Part shown: positions 1 to 12,301 of the stretch, one piece after another
How positions within the stretch are numbered: position 1 is the first letter of the stretch
Layout of the letters: every line of letters begins with the position of its first letter
Assembly (NCBI GenBank): GCA_002794735.1
Contig: NBAZ01000010.1
Coordinates: 310,001 to 374,000, forward strand
Direction of reading: 5' to 3'
DNA: 64,000 nucleotides
Source of the DNA: Pyrrhoderma lamaoense
Taxonomy: Eukaryota; Basidiomycota; Agaricomycetes; Hymenochaetales; Hymenochaetaceae
Program-made: the position numbers and the translations under genes
The notes under the pieces: model-generated
Told to the model about the DNA's origin: nothing
The model's input: the letters and a program-made list of their open reading frames with translations, nothing else
Database searches by the model: none

Positions 1-1244
1 TCACATTATCACTTAATTGTATAAATCTCAATGCATTGTCTGAACGCATCCTTACTCAGCAAGAATAATCAACTCTCTTTATTTTCCTTACTATACTAAG
101 CCCGCTGATGTGGTAACACAAGCGCTGTGCTGCCTATATCTGCCAGTTGTCCTGTACGGAGCTACAATTCGGTCTATGCTCCGATTATTGTTTCGCGTTC
201 CGCACTTCAATGATCTAGACAAAGTTATATCCTATAGAACTAATTAGAGGAAGGTCTCATCCGGTGCTACCTTCCTTTTCACAAGTGGGGCGAGGTCAAT
301 GAGACTTAGTAACAACACAGACAGATGATCTCAGTTCCTCCATTAATCGAAACTTATTCTGTTTGTGATGAAAATTTAGAAGATAGAGGGAGATCCAATA
401 CCGTGCGATTATAAAAACACTTAGCTTAGGAATCGACAGATTATACTGAAGTTGATAATTAGAGAATGCGCGCAATATGATTTATCAACTTTTAAGACGG
501 TTACGTTTTGGGACAAGTCAGGACTTGTACATCTTCAAAGAAAAAATATCTATTTTTATAGAGTTATACTACAATACTTACCTGTTTCCTCAGTCGAGTA
601 CTGTGTCAATCTCTGTGGAGTTGTCTCTATTATACTGGTGCTAGATGTATATGTATCAAGAAGGTGGCCGGATGGTCTCAATTGAAACATGAGACGAAAT
701 TGATTAAGAGCCCAGATATTCAGTTGTCATTTGTACATTATACTCATTTCTAATTCCTGAGCTCCTGACAGGAAAGTACAGCCAATCCTCAAGGTTATCT
801 GTTCAATAGAAAAACATATAGTCAGTATTGTCTTACCCTCTTTCAGCTACACATCATGAAGCGGGTTTCAATGTTCATATTGCTACGTCTACTACATGCC
901 TCAGTATGTTATTTTTGGAGCTCATTGGTATCTGTATACTTTTCTGAACTATAATATACATGAAGTCTACCAGTTAAATTCCAAATTTCGAAAGAGCTGG
1001 ATCACCGTCAACACCTAGAAGCTCAGATCCGATGAACTATGTTACGTAATCGCTGCGACATGTTCTTTCCACGCCCTTATATTATGAAAAACCTTTTGAT
1101 GTTGCATACTCGCATTTCCTTCTGGGACACGGCCATGGACGAAAATTTCGGACTCACAACAATGACAATCATACCTACTGAATTTGCGTATCAAGCGTTA
1201 GTATCACTAGTACTGATTTTACAAATGCTACCACTATGATCTGA
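1..1244. other. Intergenic, no gene recognised
   Basis: AT-rich stretch with only short open frames and no recognisable protein motif. The last part may hold an unseen first exon of the kinase-fold gene that follows, since that gene has no in-frame start codon at the beginning of its open frame. Confidence 0.4.
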
Positions 1245-2123
1245 GGATTCCATTATAGATCGTCTAGCTTAAACGGTTGGTTATGGAAACTCTGGCTATG
1301 TTTTCCCAACATTAATGTCATTCGTGCGAAGATCTACTATACTATTTTAAGGTTTTTTGGTGAAATGAAATCACCGAGCTCCTTTAGACTTCCCTTTGGA
1401 ATATATGTTAAAACGCTAATATCGCCTGAAGAAGCCCTCGCTACCGAGTTCGTTCGTCGGCGCACTACCATTCCTGTCCCAAAGGTACTCGACGTACTAC
1501 ACTATGCCGTATCACCTTATAGGTCTACCATGATGGTTACGAAGGAGATTCCAGGAACTCCCCTCAGTGAAATGGCTGATACATTCAACTTAAACTCAGC
1601 TACTGCGGAGCAGAAAGAATCTTTCAAGAACACCCTCTTCAATTGGTTGAGACAACTGCGTAGTATCTCGCCTCCTGATTCACTCAGAGTGTGTGGTTTT
1701 CTTGGTTATGACTTGTGTAGCTACAGAATTTCTACCTCCACGAGAGTGGGTCCTTTCAGTAGTCCATCGGAGCTCCACGCACAGGGGTTTTGCGAAGCTA
1801 GAGTGGATTATCCAGACATAGCTGAAGACCCTTTAAGAATACAAAAACTAATAGATGAGAGGCCAAACAAAAAATATAGTATTTGCTTGACTCATGGAGA
1901 TATTCTGCCGCACAATATTCTTGTAGATGAAACGGGCCAACCATGTGGGCTCGTTGATTGGGAATGTGCATCATGGATGCCGGAATATTGGGAGCATACT
2001 TATGCTTTGCGCATACTTCTCAACAGATACAAGGGGTGGACCGCCATGTGGAGGAGTATGTTTCCTGAGTACGAAGATGATCTGGCCCTAGAAATTCGTA
2101 CTTGGAAATGGTACGATCCTTGA
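1245..2123 (+). CDS. Aminoglycoside phosphotransferase (APH) family, kinase-like fold protein
   Basis: Fungal APH-family protein; members phosphorylate small molecules, but the substrate is unknown. The catalytic signature is clear: THGDILPHNILVD (HGD-x4-N) near 1895-1930, followed by GLVDWE, the metal-binding Asp motif. The N-lobe has RLPFGIYVK and an IPVPKVLD stretch, also typical. The first ATG in frame is at 1365, but the frame is open from 1245 and the residues before that ATG (a Trp-rich stretch ending near ILRFFGEMK) resemble family members, so the true start is probably in an upstream exon that I could not place. The end, WKWYDP then stop, is a normal family end. No break seen. Isolated on its strand. 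Confidence 0.8.
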   Translation, partial: GFHYRSSSLNGWLWKLWLCFPNINVIRAKIYYTILRFFGEMKSPSSFRLPFGIYVKTLISPEEALATEFVRRRTTIPVPKVLDVLHYAVSPYRSTMMVTKEIPGTPLSEMADTFNLNSATAEQKESFKNTLFNWLRQLRSISPPDSLRVCGFLGYDLCSYRISTSTRVGPFSSPSELHAQGFCEARVDYPDIAEDPLRIQKLIDERPNKKYSICLTHGDILPHNILVDETGQPCGLVDWECASWMPEYWEHTYALRILLNRYKGWTAMWRSMFPEYEDDLALEIRTWKWYDP

Positions 2124-3713
2124 TGAGGATTCGGGGTCGTTTACTTGGGAAATCTTCTTGAATTTGCAATTTTCTAAGGTTATGGTAGAAGCCTTCACAA
2201 ATTTCTAGTGTACAGACAAGTGGGTTTAACCTCTACGATCCTCACTCAGTAGGAAAAACTGCCTTGTGCGTTTATTCAGATAGTTGTTTCCGAGTCTGAT
2301 CCTTCTCAATATCCAATGTCTGCTGCCCCAATCACATGCCTGGCTTATATATTCATGTTTAAAGTGTTAGCGCTCCGCTTTGTTCAAACTTACATTACAT
2401 AGTAAATGATAGTTGTGTTGAATAGCAGTACATGTAATATTAGATATTAACTACATGTAACTACAAAAGAGTACAATCTTACTTGACAATGACATTATGT
2501 AAAACCCTATCCGAAATAAACAGGCGTAACCCCAACTGCAACAACCAACAAGGAACGCCGCGTCCTTCACCCACAACCCTAGCGTGTTGATCCGTAGTTG
2601 ACAGGGCCTGTCCAGCGGCTTGTGTAACGTACAAAGGTTCGTATCCTCCATTACCAACGTCTATAGCACATAGGTAATTAATCAGTCCCTAAGTATAGTA
2701 GATTTGCAGTTCAACTTACAGCGATAGCCTCCAGCACCATATGTTTCCTCTGCTTTCATTCTCTTATATATGAGCCAGAATGCATGCTTGAAAGTCAAGT
2801 ATAAGCAAGAATAAAAACATCTATTGAGACTATAATTACAATATGTCCAGGAATATAGCCGAGACTGTAGGCGCGTTACATTAGTCAATGTCACAGAGTT
2901 ATGCAAGGGGAAAATAGATGGCGTACATTGTCAAGAGGATGTTGATAAGGAGATCACAGCTACATCCAGTGATGAACGCTGCGGCTGCAGGTGGGAACAG
3001 GATTGCAACCTAGTATGCTGATTAGGTCCGGCAACATTCAGAAAGTTGAGAAATACATACAAGGACCAAAAGAATATCAGAGCCTTTCACTGACATCGTA
3101 GAATATGTGTTTGCGAAATTCTGTTTACAATGGTTAAATGAAGAGAGAGCTGCAGTGGTGCCAGTGCTGATGTGTTTACACTATGACGTATACCACAGCT
3201 CCAGAGCGCGCTTATGTAATTGCTTCATTTCAAGCAAGGCTATACTCGTGCCAAACTAGTACCTAGAATAGATTTTTTTCTACTCAGAAGTTCTAAATAC
3301 ATAGAATTTCTCATTGAATTCGCCCTTCATTACAACTTAGTTGCATGCAGCTCTCTATATATTTTCAGTACAGCTTAGTGTTATCCCACCCATGGAACAT
3401 ATATTCTAATTGTTTATCTTATAAAAGGAGGATGGGAAAATAGCGAGAAGATATACAGAAAAACATGATGCGTGGAAAAGAAAGCACAGCTTCTTACGAA
3501 GAGAAAATCTGATCGCAGTAAGAAAGACACAAAAGGTAATATTCATGAAAATGTTTGAATTTTCCCGATGTTATTAATAAGTGAAAATGCGAAGTTTAGA
3601 GTAAAACAAGGAACCAAATCCATCCAAGAGAGAATATGAGAGAAAATTGAATACTAACAACAAAGATAAATAGGATACAGTATATCGATTTGGAGCGCAA
3701 GAGAGCCGAGACA
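2124..3713. other. Intergenic, nothing recognised
   Basis: About 1.6 kb between two genes, presumably holding both of their 3' untranslated ends. Short open frames only, with no conserved motif or repeat seen. Confidence 0.4.
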
Positions 3714-6230
3714 TCATAGAACGTTAATACCCATCAGATGGCCAAGCAAAACCTGTTCACTGACTGAAAGAATATAAACATTAGTGACAACTTGACAAGT
3801 GAAAAGTATGAGCACAACTTACTGTGATTTACAACCTTCGCTGTCGCACACAAGTCCTGGGATAATATAATGGATGATTAAGGAACAGATAGTGATGAAT
3901 AATAATGGAACGCACGATCACAGTTGTCAGATACGCTCGTAATTTCCGAGGTCTAGGCGAAAGTTTCTTGTGCGCAGCATTGAAGGTAGATAACATATCT
4001 TGAAGTTTAAACTAATTTAACTTCGCTAGAAAAATACTGAGAATATAAATATACATACATTTTGAGATGCATTCAGGAGTATTCTTCGTCCTATTCTCAT
4101 CATTGTAATTCACGACGTAATCAGAGAAACGAAGGCCAGCTCGGATCTTTGTTCTAAGAACGTCATACTTGTTTAAGAACAAGATAAACTCAACAGAGGC
4201 AAGAAGTCGATTCTTGCATATATCTAGCCAGAGATTGAAAGAATCCTCCTGACGACTGAAATTAGACGCACAATTCAATCTTCTTTAATACATTTCATGT
4301 AACACTCACCAAGCGGTTGACAGTCGGATCCTCGGCGAGGTATTCGTCAAAAGCGGATATAGGAGCAAGAAAGATGATCGCATTAACTAAAACCCGATAT
4401 GAAAATTAATAATGGTTTGTTATTGGGTTATGAGGCACCCAAGAAACAAGTGCGCAAAGTCAATAAACAGTTTCAGAATAATTTCTGATGTTCTTCACTT
4501 CAAAGGAGAGGGGACAGAAATAAATTAGGAAGTTGTAATTGGTTGACGCTTACCACTATCAAAAAACGGGGCCCATGCTGCCCGCTGGCTACGGAACCCT
4601 CCTACATCATATATTATCCATTCCTTCCCAGCCTCAGGACCCACTTCTAAGACAAGCTTGTGTTCTTCTACACCGGTGGTAGAGAGGCGTGCCCGGAGAA
4701 TGTCACCTTCAAAAGGATAATTAGTATACCTTTTTTACGCAAAGATCAATGTTCGCCACGTACAGGTCGTGGGAACGAAGTCGAAGGCTGTTATTCGGAT
4801 CACATCATCCAAGAAACTGGTAGGTGAAAAAAAAAGGAAAAAAATAATCTAGTCAGGTGCGGACGCGAAGAGAAAAGGTGAACTCACAACCCGGGTTTAC
4901 TTTCCAGCCGAATGTTAAGACGTTTCAATGTCTTTTGCACTTCCTCATTTCTCCAGAGTCGATCGATGTCCTCCCCGAAGACCTGAAGAATCTGCCGAGC
5001 AGCTAGAAGTTCGCGCTCTTCTTGTTCACTCATGAATTCAACACTCAATCTATGAGAACGAGAGACAACAGAGTCATGATTTTTGTGCAATTCCTCTGAG
5101 TTAGATGACCCTAGATTATCTGGGAGTCGAGCACGTTTCTTCCATCCAGCACTCCCCCGAACCCTTACAGCAAAAGAGTCAACAAAAGCGGCGAGCTTCC
5201 GTCTGTTTCTGGAAGTTTCACGTCTCAGTGAACTAGATGCATATGTTGATGTGCTTCCGAGAGATCTATCAGAATCACTTGTATACACTGATCTGATAGC
5301 AGAAGACGAGGTTGAGGAAGTCCCAGATGACGAAATTGAATGTCGACGTATGCCAAGCAGTCTCCTTGAACGGCTCTCGGAAGATAAAGACGAGGCTGAG
5401 AATGAGAGAGCCGAAGAAGGTCTTACGATAGGTTCTGTGGGAGTTGACCTGATATCAAGCGACCATGCCTTTGCTTTACTAGTCAGTGTCTTAGGCAACG
5501 GGTTTCTGGGATAATCCGGACTTTGTGAAGGCGACTCAGCTCCTATTCGTTGTCTCAGGGTCGTTTCAATACTCTTCAGCGGAAGTAAACTCAACATCAA
5601 CCGACGAAGTTCTGTGGAGTATTGAGTGGGTGATGACCTGCCATTTGATATCTGAGCCGATGATCTTCCGATTGACCCATCAAGTGCACGTAGTCTTTGT
5701 TTCTCGCGTTCAATGAGTTGACTGGAAGGCGTTGTAGCAAAGTATGGATACCGTTGTTCAGGCCCCGGAGATGGTGGGCAGAGTGAAGACTTCAATACAT
5801 CCAGCAAGTAGTTCACGGACATTAAGACATTAAGATGTATAATTGTACGCCATGCTTCCGCATCAGCCTGAAACGCCATGGGTGCAAGGTTCAACTGAAA
5901 GTTTCTTAATGTTGTTGATTTCCCTGACTCTGATTGACCTATTGTTTTGATATTAGTAAAAAGATATCTTTACTGAGAGAACTGCATATATTTGGGTACG
6001 ATCTCACGCGAAAATAAGCTCACCAAGAATTAGAATCTTCACTGGTCCGTTTTTCTTCTTCTGACCTTCAGCGGAAAGGGCTCGATCTATCCTGTCGCTG
6101 ACTATCCTTGCTTCTCTATCCTCTCAGCTTTAAGAGCAAGTTCTTCTTCAGTCTCGCAGCAATCTTCAACAAGAGGAGGCCATTGCCAAGAGTCACGGCG
6201 TTGTCTGAGCGTAGGCATCGGCTTCGTCAT
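3714..6230 (-). CDS. G-protein alpha-subunit-like protein with long Ser-rich insert
   Basis: Heterotrimeric G-protein alpha-like GTPase, minus strand, about eight exons. Seen in order: start MTKPMPTLRQRRD; P-loop GQSESGKSTT split over an intron near 5930; helical-domain start EAWRTIIHLNV; then about 200 residues of low-complexity Ser-rich sequence (5100-5750); switch I RARLSTTG; G3 DVGGFRSQRAAWAPFFD; AIIFLAPISAFDEYLAEDP; G4 FLNKYD; and a C-terminal end HLMGINVL. Canonical fungal G-alpha is about 350 residues, so the insert makes this a divergent receptor-coupled or orphan form, a class I know from Agaricomycetes. No N-terminal myristoylation glycine is seen. The frame breaks near 6120: LKAER is followed by a shift before EARIVSDRID, as if one G were missing from a G run. 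The acceptor at the G4 exon must be the second of two nearby CAGs to keep frame. Confidence 0.88.
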
Positions 6231-7679
6231 TAGCAGCACCAATACGTTCTTATTTGGCTCGAGAGAAAAACTAGGAAAGTGACAGAAGCGATAGATGGAA
6301 AGTTAGTTAGGGTTTTTAACACATCGCAGCGTCTCTCGACCGGAAGTGTGAGCCTATCCTAACACACTGATCGTTGCAAGAGGGTTAGTGCAAATACTAG
6401 AATGGTTTAGGGAGAAAGAAGTATATAAACATACGCTATATTATCCTTTTGTCCTCAAAGCCCGTTGACTTTATTGTTAGATCAGAGAATACCCAAAACT
6501 TCGCGAACACAAACTAGTGGAAGCTAGGCAGTGAGAACAAGAACAGCAAGAGGCTGGATATCTCTAGACCCCAATCTTCTTCCGATTGAATTACCCATAG
6601 TATTTATTAAGATACTCACGCGAGAGCGGCGGTGTCCAAGTCCGATCTTATGGTTTAAGAATGCAGGAAATTAATAATAGATTCGCACCCCATGTCGATC
6701 ATACTTTCTCCCCCGTCCCGGTAAATCGGCGGAATGACCGATCTTGTAAAGTCCGCAGGGGATAACTCTCAGCTTGTGCCTGTAACAAGTGCTTTTGTGA
6801 ATGTGCTTAACATTCTATATCTGAATGCAAATGGTCGAGAGTCAGAGGGCTAGACGGTCTGAAGTCTGTGATGAATGCCTGAGTCACCATTTATTAATTT
6901 TTACCCTGAAGAAACGATTCCTTCATCAGGGGGACTAAAGATCCGGTCATCTTTTACGACTAGTTTTTGATGGCGGTACGCGGAGAAAACCTTTTCGAGT
7001 TTTCGTAAAAAAAACAACCAAGCTATAGTAATTTACAATTCATAAAAATGACAAACCCTCGCAAACACCCATTTATTCACTATTCACAGTGGCGTTGTCA
7101 TTTTTTGATATTATTTGAAAATTTCGTAGAGTACAAGGTTTTCGGGTGAATCCCACGTTTCACGTTTGGGGTGCTTAGAAATTTGGTCCTAGCAGACATA
7201 AAATATGATAAGAATCACCCAAATAGGAAGAAGAAGCACTCATTTGATACAAAAACCAAAGCCCTTCTTCCCTCATAAGCACAAGATACCCGATGGAATC
7301 CAACTCTTTACGTTTAGTAGGTTTCTTGCCCGAGAAGGGCGCTCCTTCAATTAGTCTTTGAGTTTCTTCATGTTTACTTCACAAATTGAGCCTATTAGAA
7401 TGCGGGGGTAATGCATGAGAGTAAGTGGACCAAAGATATACAGTAGATATTCCATCTTCAAGGCTAGAAACCAATCGTATTGCGTAGAATAAAGATAGTA
7501 ATCGAATAGATATCACAACATCTCCTTATTTTAGCCCCATTATTACCTGTGACCAACCACAACTAACTTCATCTTACACGACCCAGACTGGAATACATTA
7601 ACCATTAAGATAAGTTGCAAACTAAGGATAGACCAGTAGATATGGAGATGAATATGAAAATTAGAACCGGAACAACCGT
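6231..7679. other. Intergenic, nothing recognised
   Basis: Contains the promoter of the minus-strand G-alpha-like gene at its left end and the 3' end of the CBS-domain gene at its right end. AT-rich, with short frames only. No repeat or RNA gene seen. Confidence 0.4.
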
Positions 7680-8489
7680 TCATAGGCCCCGCCTTGAAAC
7701 GAAATTCTATATCAATAGTAGAAAATAGGGGAGGGACATTAATAACCTATATGTGAAGGTGATGAAAATATACGAACATCAAGATCACTCTGAGTTGCCA
7801 CTGCCAAAACGAACTTTCTCTCATGGTCGGTTACTACAAGAGTTGCGCGAATAATTATATGGTTAGCCACAGGCTTTCAATAGTAGAATCTTACCGAGAG
7901 CGAAAATGTGTTTCTTTAGGAAATCCTCCAGTTCGTGTAGGGGCGTGTCAGGGGTAATCAACGTGTAAGTATGCGAAGGCGCACGGTGAAATTTCGTCAT
8001 ATGTTTCAAAACACTATCAACCTTTTTTCGATAGAAGGAATAATGTCAGTATCTAGATAAAAGAGTGTATTAACAGATGAAACAATTACCGGGTCAACCT
8101 GTCCTGCTTCCCATTTCGCTTTCAATCCGGCTACATCGAGATAACCAAGAGGTTTTCTCTTTTCAGTTAATATTCTAGTCATCTATATCTTAGCGCGCCA
8201 GAATATAGAGCGACATTCTGAAATACTCACGGAATATGAGAGAAATCGCGATCATATGCAAGTTCAATGGCTCTGGCGGTGTTCTCGGTTTGCGGAAGTG
8301 CAAAAGCCGGCGGAAGTTGTAGGTCCTGTGAGAATTAGTAAGTAACAAAGTCAGGGGCAACTCTGCCTTTATAGATAGTCTTTGGACCTCAACGACAGCT
8401 CCACGATACTTCTGTTCACCACCACTTTTGTCTATGCCATTCACAGAGCTGGTTGGGGTCGTTGATAATTTAGTACTTGTAGTTGCCAT
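7680..8489 (-). CDS. CBS-domain-containing protein
   Basis: Small spliced protein of about 180 residues built around a pair of CBS (cystathionine beta-synthase) motifs, which usually bind adenine nucleotides and regulate a partner. Starts MATTSTKLSTTP; then DLQLPPAFALP, IELAYDRDFSHIP, RKPLGYLDVAGLKAKWEAGQ, HTYTLITPDTPLHELEDFLK, and a final short exon ending NFVSRRGL then stop. The end sections TPLHELEDFL and FVLAVATQSDLD are the classic second-CBS pattern. About six exons; the last intron uses a GTTCGT donor (exon end GAT), and the first donor appears to be GTCCAAAG, so its position is less sure. Divergent from the ribosome recycling factor gene, with 255 bp between the starts. No partner can be inferred. 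Confidence 0.75.
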
Positions 8490-8744
8490 GGATCTTAGTA
8501 TCTAACTTCAAGATTGACTATCTGTATGTGATGATGGGCTTAATCCAAGAGCCTTTGGTGAGAAATGATTTGGAATTTTGTGATGTTTTGATCAGTCGTT
8601 CATTAATGCCCTTGTTGTTCGGAATCGGAAGCGGATAAAGTGAACGATAGACGATCGCTCAAGATAGAATATAATTACGTCATCACAAAGTTTAGAAGTT
8701 AAGAATTGATATTAATTAAATTGACTTTTCCCTCACTCTGTACC
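8490..8744. promoter_or_regulatory. Divergent promoter region, CBS protein / ribosome recycling factor
   Basis: A 255-bp gap between two oppositely directed start codons must hold both promoters. It is AT-rich with no clear TATA box and contains short direct repeats of the form CGATCG/ACGATAGACGATCG near 8645-8660. Confidence 0.4.
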
Positions 8745-9825
8745 ATGAATAGTGTTCTCCGGCTCGCTGTGCGCCATTGTAGGCCACCAATTTCTCTTTC
8801 TCACTCTTCAAAACAAGCATTATTTCACTCAATGCTCGATCATTATTGTTGACGCAGTCAGTAAGTCGAGGATACGCCAGCAAGTCGAAAGGACGAGGGA
8901 AAGGCAGTGAAAAAGAAAAGGAGAAGCTGAAAGAAAAGGATAAAAAGAATGCGAAGGTAAAGAAAGGGAGGGGGAGCGTGAAGGTAGATTCGGAAAAGAT
9001 ACAACCACACTTGTACCCGGATCTGAGCAGGTGCTCTCCGGAGAGGCCGCTGAAGAGTTTGCACGGGCAGAAACTCGCATGCGTCAGTCAATAGATTGGT
9101 TTAAGCGCGAGGTAGCTCAGCTAGAGATGCAGGGAGCAGGTCGTGTAACCCCTGATATCTGAGACCTGTGCGTGTCCAACTACCTGGAACAGACGAAGGA
9201 GAGTCCTGTGCTCTTACTGACGTCGCGACAGTCGGTGTTCGTGAGGGAACTACTCTCCTTGTAACAGTATTTGCGGAAGATGTATGTTTGTTTTACCTTT
9301 CTCTTCTCTTTATTTAATGCTATTTTTTCTCGTTCTTGCTTCTAAGATCTTCTTGTTCTTTTGTGTATCATAATTCACAGACTCTCAAACATGTAGAAAA
9401 GGCAATCTATGCTGCCAAGATTCCACATGTAGTGCCCCAGAGATTAGATGCAAGAACCCTGAAGATACCCATGCCAAAGTTCGTCCAATAATATGTACTC
9501 TCTTCTTCTGTACCTTGGCTCTAATACATCTTCTCAGGCCAACTGTGGATGCACGTGCTGAACTTGCAAAATCAGCTGCAAAGCTCGCGGAAGACACACG
9601 AGTCCAACTTCGTCGCGCTGAGCAAACAAGTGTCAGGAAAGGTAAATATGAGAAGCATTCATTGGAAATGGAAGAGGTTTGTCTCAACGCTTCCTCCCTT
9701 ATCATCATAAGTTACTGATTGGACCTCAATTTTGACGAAATTAGTTCCATGAACTTCTCCAAGCACAGTTAAAAGAGGTTGATAAAATCTTAAGTGATAT
9801 GAAGAAAAGCCTCGGAACTAAGTAA
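8745..9825 (+). CDS. RRF1: Mitochondrial ribosome recycling factor
   Basis: Releases the mitochondrial ribosome from mRNA after termination, together with EF-G2. The first about 35 residues are Arg/Ser-rich and fit a mitochondrial presequence; then comes a Lys-rich linker and the RRF domain: RMRQSIDWFKREVAQLEMQG, VRVQLPGTD, VGVREGTTLLVTVFAED, AIYAAKIPHVVPQRLD, KHSLEMEE and the end DKILSDMKKSLGTK. The third exon begins PTVDARAELAKSAAKL after a GTTCGT-donor intron. Full length, but the frame must shift three times by a missing base: before 8850, near 9001-9015 and near 9160 (PDI before RPVRV). The gene is single-copy and needed for respiration, and the protein is otherwise well conserved, so sequence error is more likely than decay. 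Confidence 0.85.
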
Positions 9826-10260
9826 ATCGTTTCTCACAAACCTATGGACTGAACACCATGCGTATCTGAAAATAATTTATTTGCTTATCTTGTATACATT
9901 CTTAATAATAGGAGGGAAGCCATTCATTATTAATTACTCATTCACTCCTTTATTCTCAAAAGAAGGCGAGCCGTTACAAATTTGGTATCTATCATCAACA
10001 AGACAACAAATGACGTGCATACATGAAAATCCGTACAAAACAAATCAGGCAGTAAGAGTACTGAGGAGGGGTTGGATGTTGCTAGTAAGGATAACCTTGC
10101 CATAACAGTGATCTTATGGAATCAAATGTAATGAGGGGTTAGATTAGCGTAAAGTACAATATGAATGTTCTGACTAAGGTACCGTAAAAAGATCATCAAA
10201 GAAAGAAGAAACTTGCTGGGTCAGATCAACTATCCCTAGCAAGAGTAATCGTCATAGGAA
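9826..10260. other. Convergent intergenic region
   Basis: Lies between the 3' ends of two converging genes (recycling factor and fatty acid hydroxylase). It is expected to hold both polyadenylation regions, and no coding signal was seen. Confidence 0.45.
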
Positions 10261-11708
10261 TTACACTTGTAGAACAGTGTTAAATACGTAGTCCCATATT
10301 TTACCTGGGAGATAGGTCGGTATTTATGATAACTTCGGTGAGCCTAAGAAGTAAAGCAAGCTTACTAGTAACACCAAACCCGAGTTCAAAGTTTTTATAG
10401 TGATGTGCAAGGTGATATTTCTTCATCTCACGCATGTACGCCGGAAGCGCCGTATGGTGAAGACTGAATATAATAATTACTTCCGTTAATAAGTAAGAAC
10501 AGCGGAAATAGGAGGCACTTACGCATAATGCATACAATCGTATAGAACGTAGAACGTGAATGCACCCGAAATAATGCCATTCGCAACCGCTGTCGGGAAC
10601 AGTTTGTACGCCAGCAACTGTGTGAATGGTGCCTGAAGCGCAGCAAATAAGACGGGGGCATAACGAGTCTTAGTCTGTCCATTGGCACATAGTGATGGAT
10701 ACCATGTAACATAAAGTGCAAAAGAATCGCAAAGTGATGATCTGGTAAATAGTAGTCAATATGGAAAAGGAACCGATGTAGAGTGTATTCGAGTAGCGTC
10801 CAAATCATGCAACCAAGGCCCCATAATGCAACAGTTGATCCCAGAGCATAGGGAGTGATACTAGCGATCATACGAGCCGAGAACGGAGCTAAAGGAGCTA
10901 CCGCAAAGGGGGCAAGGGGCGAGAAAATCCGACGGCGGAACGCAAAAAGAGATTGAAGGCGATGGGTAGCCAGATGAGTGGTACAACATACCACTTCGTA
11001 CGCGTGAATATCTAAAGAATTAATTGCTTTAAGTTAGAATTTTCTTTTTAAGGAAAAATGGAACTAAAAGAATATTTTTTAGCGAGGAGATGAGATCTCA
11101 CCTCAAGGTAGCTTGGTCCGAAAAGACGCATTGGCTCTGGAAGATGACGAGGTTGGTGCACCTGTTTCAGGTAGTATGCCTTGCTACATCATAGAAACCA
11201 TTGAGTCATACTTCCTTCATTATGAGTTGGCTTTTATTACCTGAAATTAGCCTCCCAAACCTGCCGCATTAAAGGCTTGCGCAAATCCAGAAACTGGTTT
11301 TTCTCAAAGTCCTCAGATTCATTGGTATTCTCAGGGTGGAAGTTGTCTCCGTCCCAGTCTGATCAGATAAAAATCAACAAAATAAGGACGCGAATAAAAA
11401 ATGATCAAATCTAAGCACTCGCCTTCACTAACAAGAGTTTCACCATCACATAGTCTACCAATCACAAACTCGTCCAACATGTCGTATGCGGACTCTGAAT
11501 GTTCATGCTCATCTTTGTCCGCCATTATTCTTCCAATATCATTCCCAGCATAATTGAGAATGTACTCGTCTCCACCAGGATGGTCTTCAAGAAAGCTCGT
11601 AACATCGTAAACTTTGCCGTTTCGAGTTACCCAGCAAGAAGAACGTGTTTTATGGTTGGCAAGGTCCTCAGAGCTATAAATTCGGATACGTTTCGAAAGT
11701 TTCGACAT
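10261..11708 (-). CDS. SCS7: Fatty acid 2-hydroxylase (sphingolipid alpha-hydroxylase)
   Basis: Endoplasmic reticulum enzyme that 2-hydroxylates the very-long-chain acyl group of ceramide. N-terminal cytochrome b5 domain with the haem motif LEDHPGGDEYI (about residues 35-50), then a membrane hydroxylase domain: WYVVPLIWLPIAF, then di-iron His boxes HRFLFHIDYYLPDHH, HFMLHGIHHYVPMD and KYHLAHHYKN. Ends NTVLQV then stop after an intron at 10301-10350. Length and order match the family. Two one-base frame breaks occur, both beside G/C runs: near 10908-10919 (between FSRPL and the following transmembrane stretch) and at the five-G run 10654-10658 (just after RLVMPP). Both fit a base lost from a homopolymer. 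Confidence 0.9.
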
Positions 11709-12301
11709 ATTTTCCTCGACGTGGCCTCTGCCAACGGTGGTTGTTTGAAGGGATTTAATAAACGATTTCCAAAAGTCGCGAGACTCGCGAGAATTCGGAG
11801 AACTCGCAGAAAGTTAACGTGAATGTTTACATGATCACGGATGCGACGATTTACTTGCATACATACACAGCTTTACGTTATATTTAATATTAATATTAAT
11901 GCTTTCATACTTATGGTAACATAATGGTTACAAACAGCTTGTAATACCTCATTTAGACATGGTGGCTGTGGTTAAATACAGCACAATACCAGAAAAGTGT
12001 TTGTAAGCCTGTTTATTATAACAAAGTAAATTAAAATGAGATAAAATAAAATAAATATAAGAGTAGGAAGGACAAGGCCTCCGTTTTGTTTCCCAAAATA
12101 AAAAGGGAAGTACTACTTTGTAAAACATTAAAAGTATCCCTGGATTACCTTTGCACGAAAATATCAAAAATGTACTTAAACCGTTTCGAATTTTTCCTCA
12201 ATGGCCATGTATGTATGAAATTATAAAGTACCAAACTACAGCGACAAAAAACTATGTAACAGAGAACGTCCTCATTTTTTGTGCGTAAAGAGTACGCTTG
12301 T
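11709..12301. other. Intergenic, hydroxylase promoter and SURF4 3' end
   Basis: Same-strand gap of about 590 bp. The 11880-11900 part has short TAATATTAATATTAAT repeats. No gene recognised. Confidence 0.45.

Noticed and set aside
5083..5514. Long plus-strand open frame inside the G-alpha-like gene
   Set aside because: It is the antisense of the Ser-rich insert (Ser codons read as Arg/Glu-rich); no motif of its own, and the minus-strand gene carries all GTPase motifs around it.
8829..9091. Two minus-strand open frames across the recycling factor gene
   Set aside because: Leu/Phe/Ser-rich antisense of a Lys-rich linker; the plus strand gives the conserved RRF protein.
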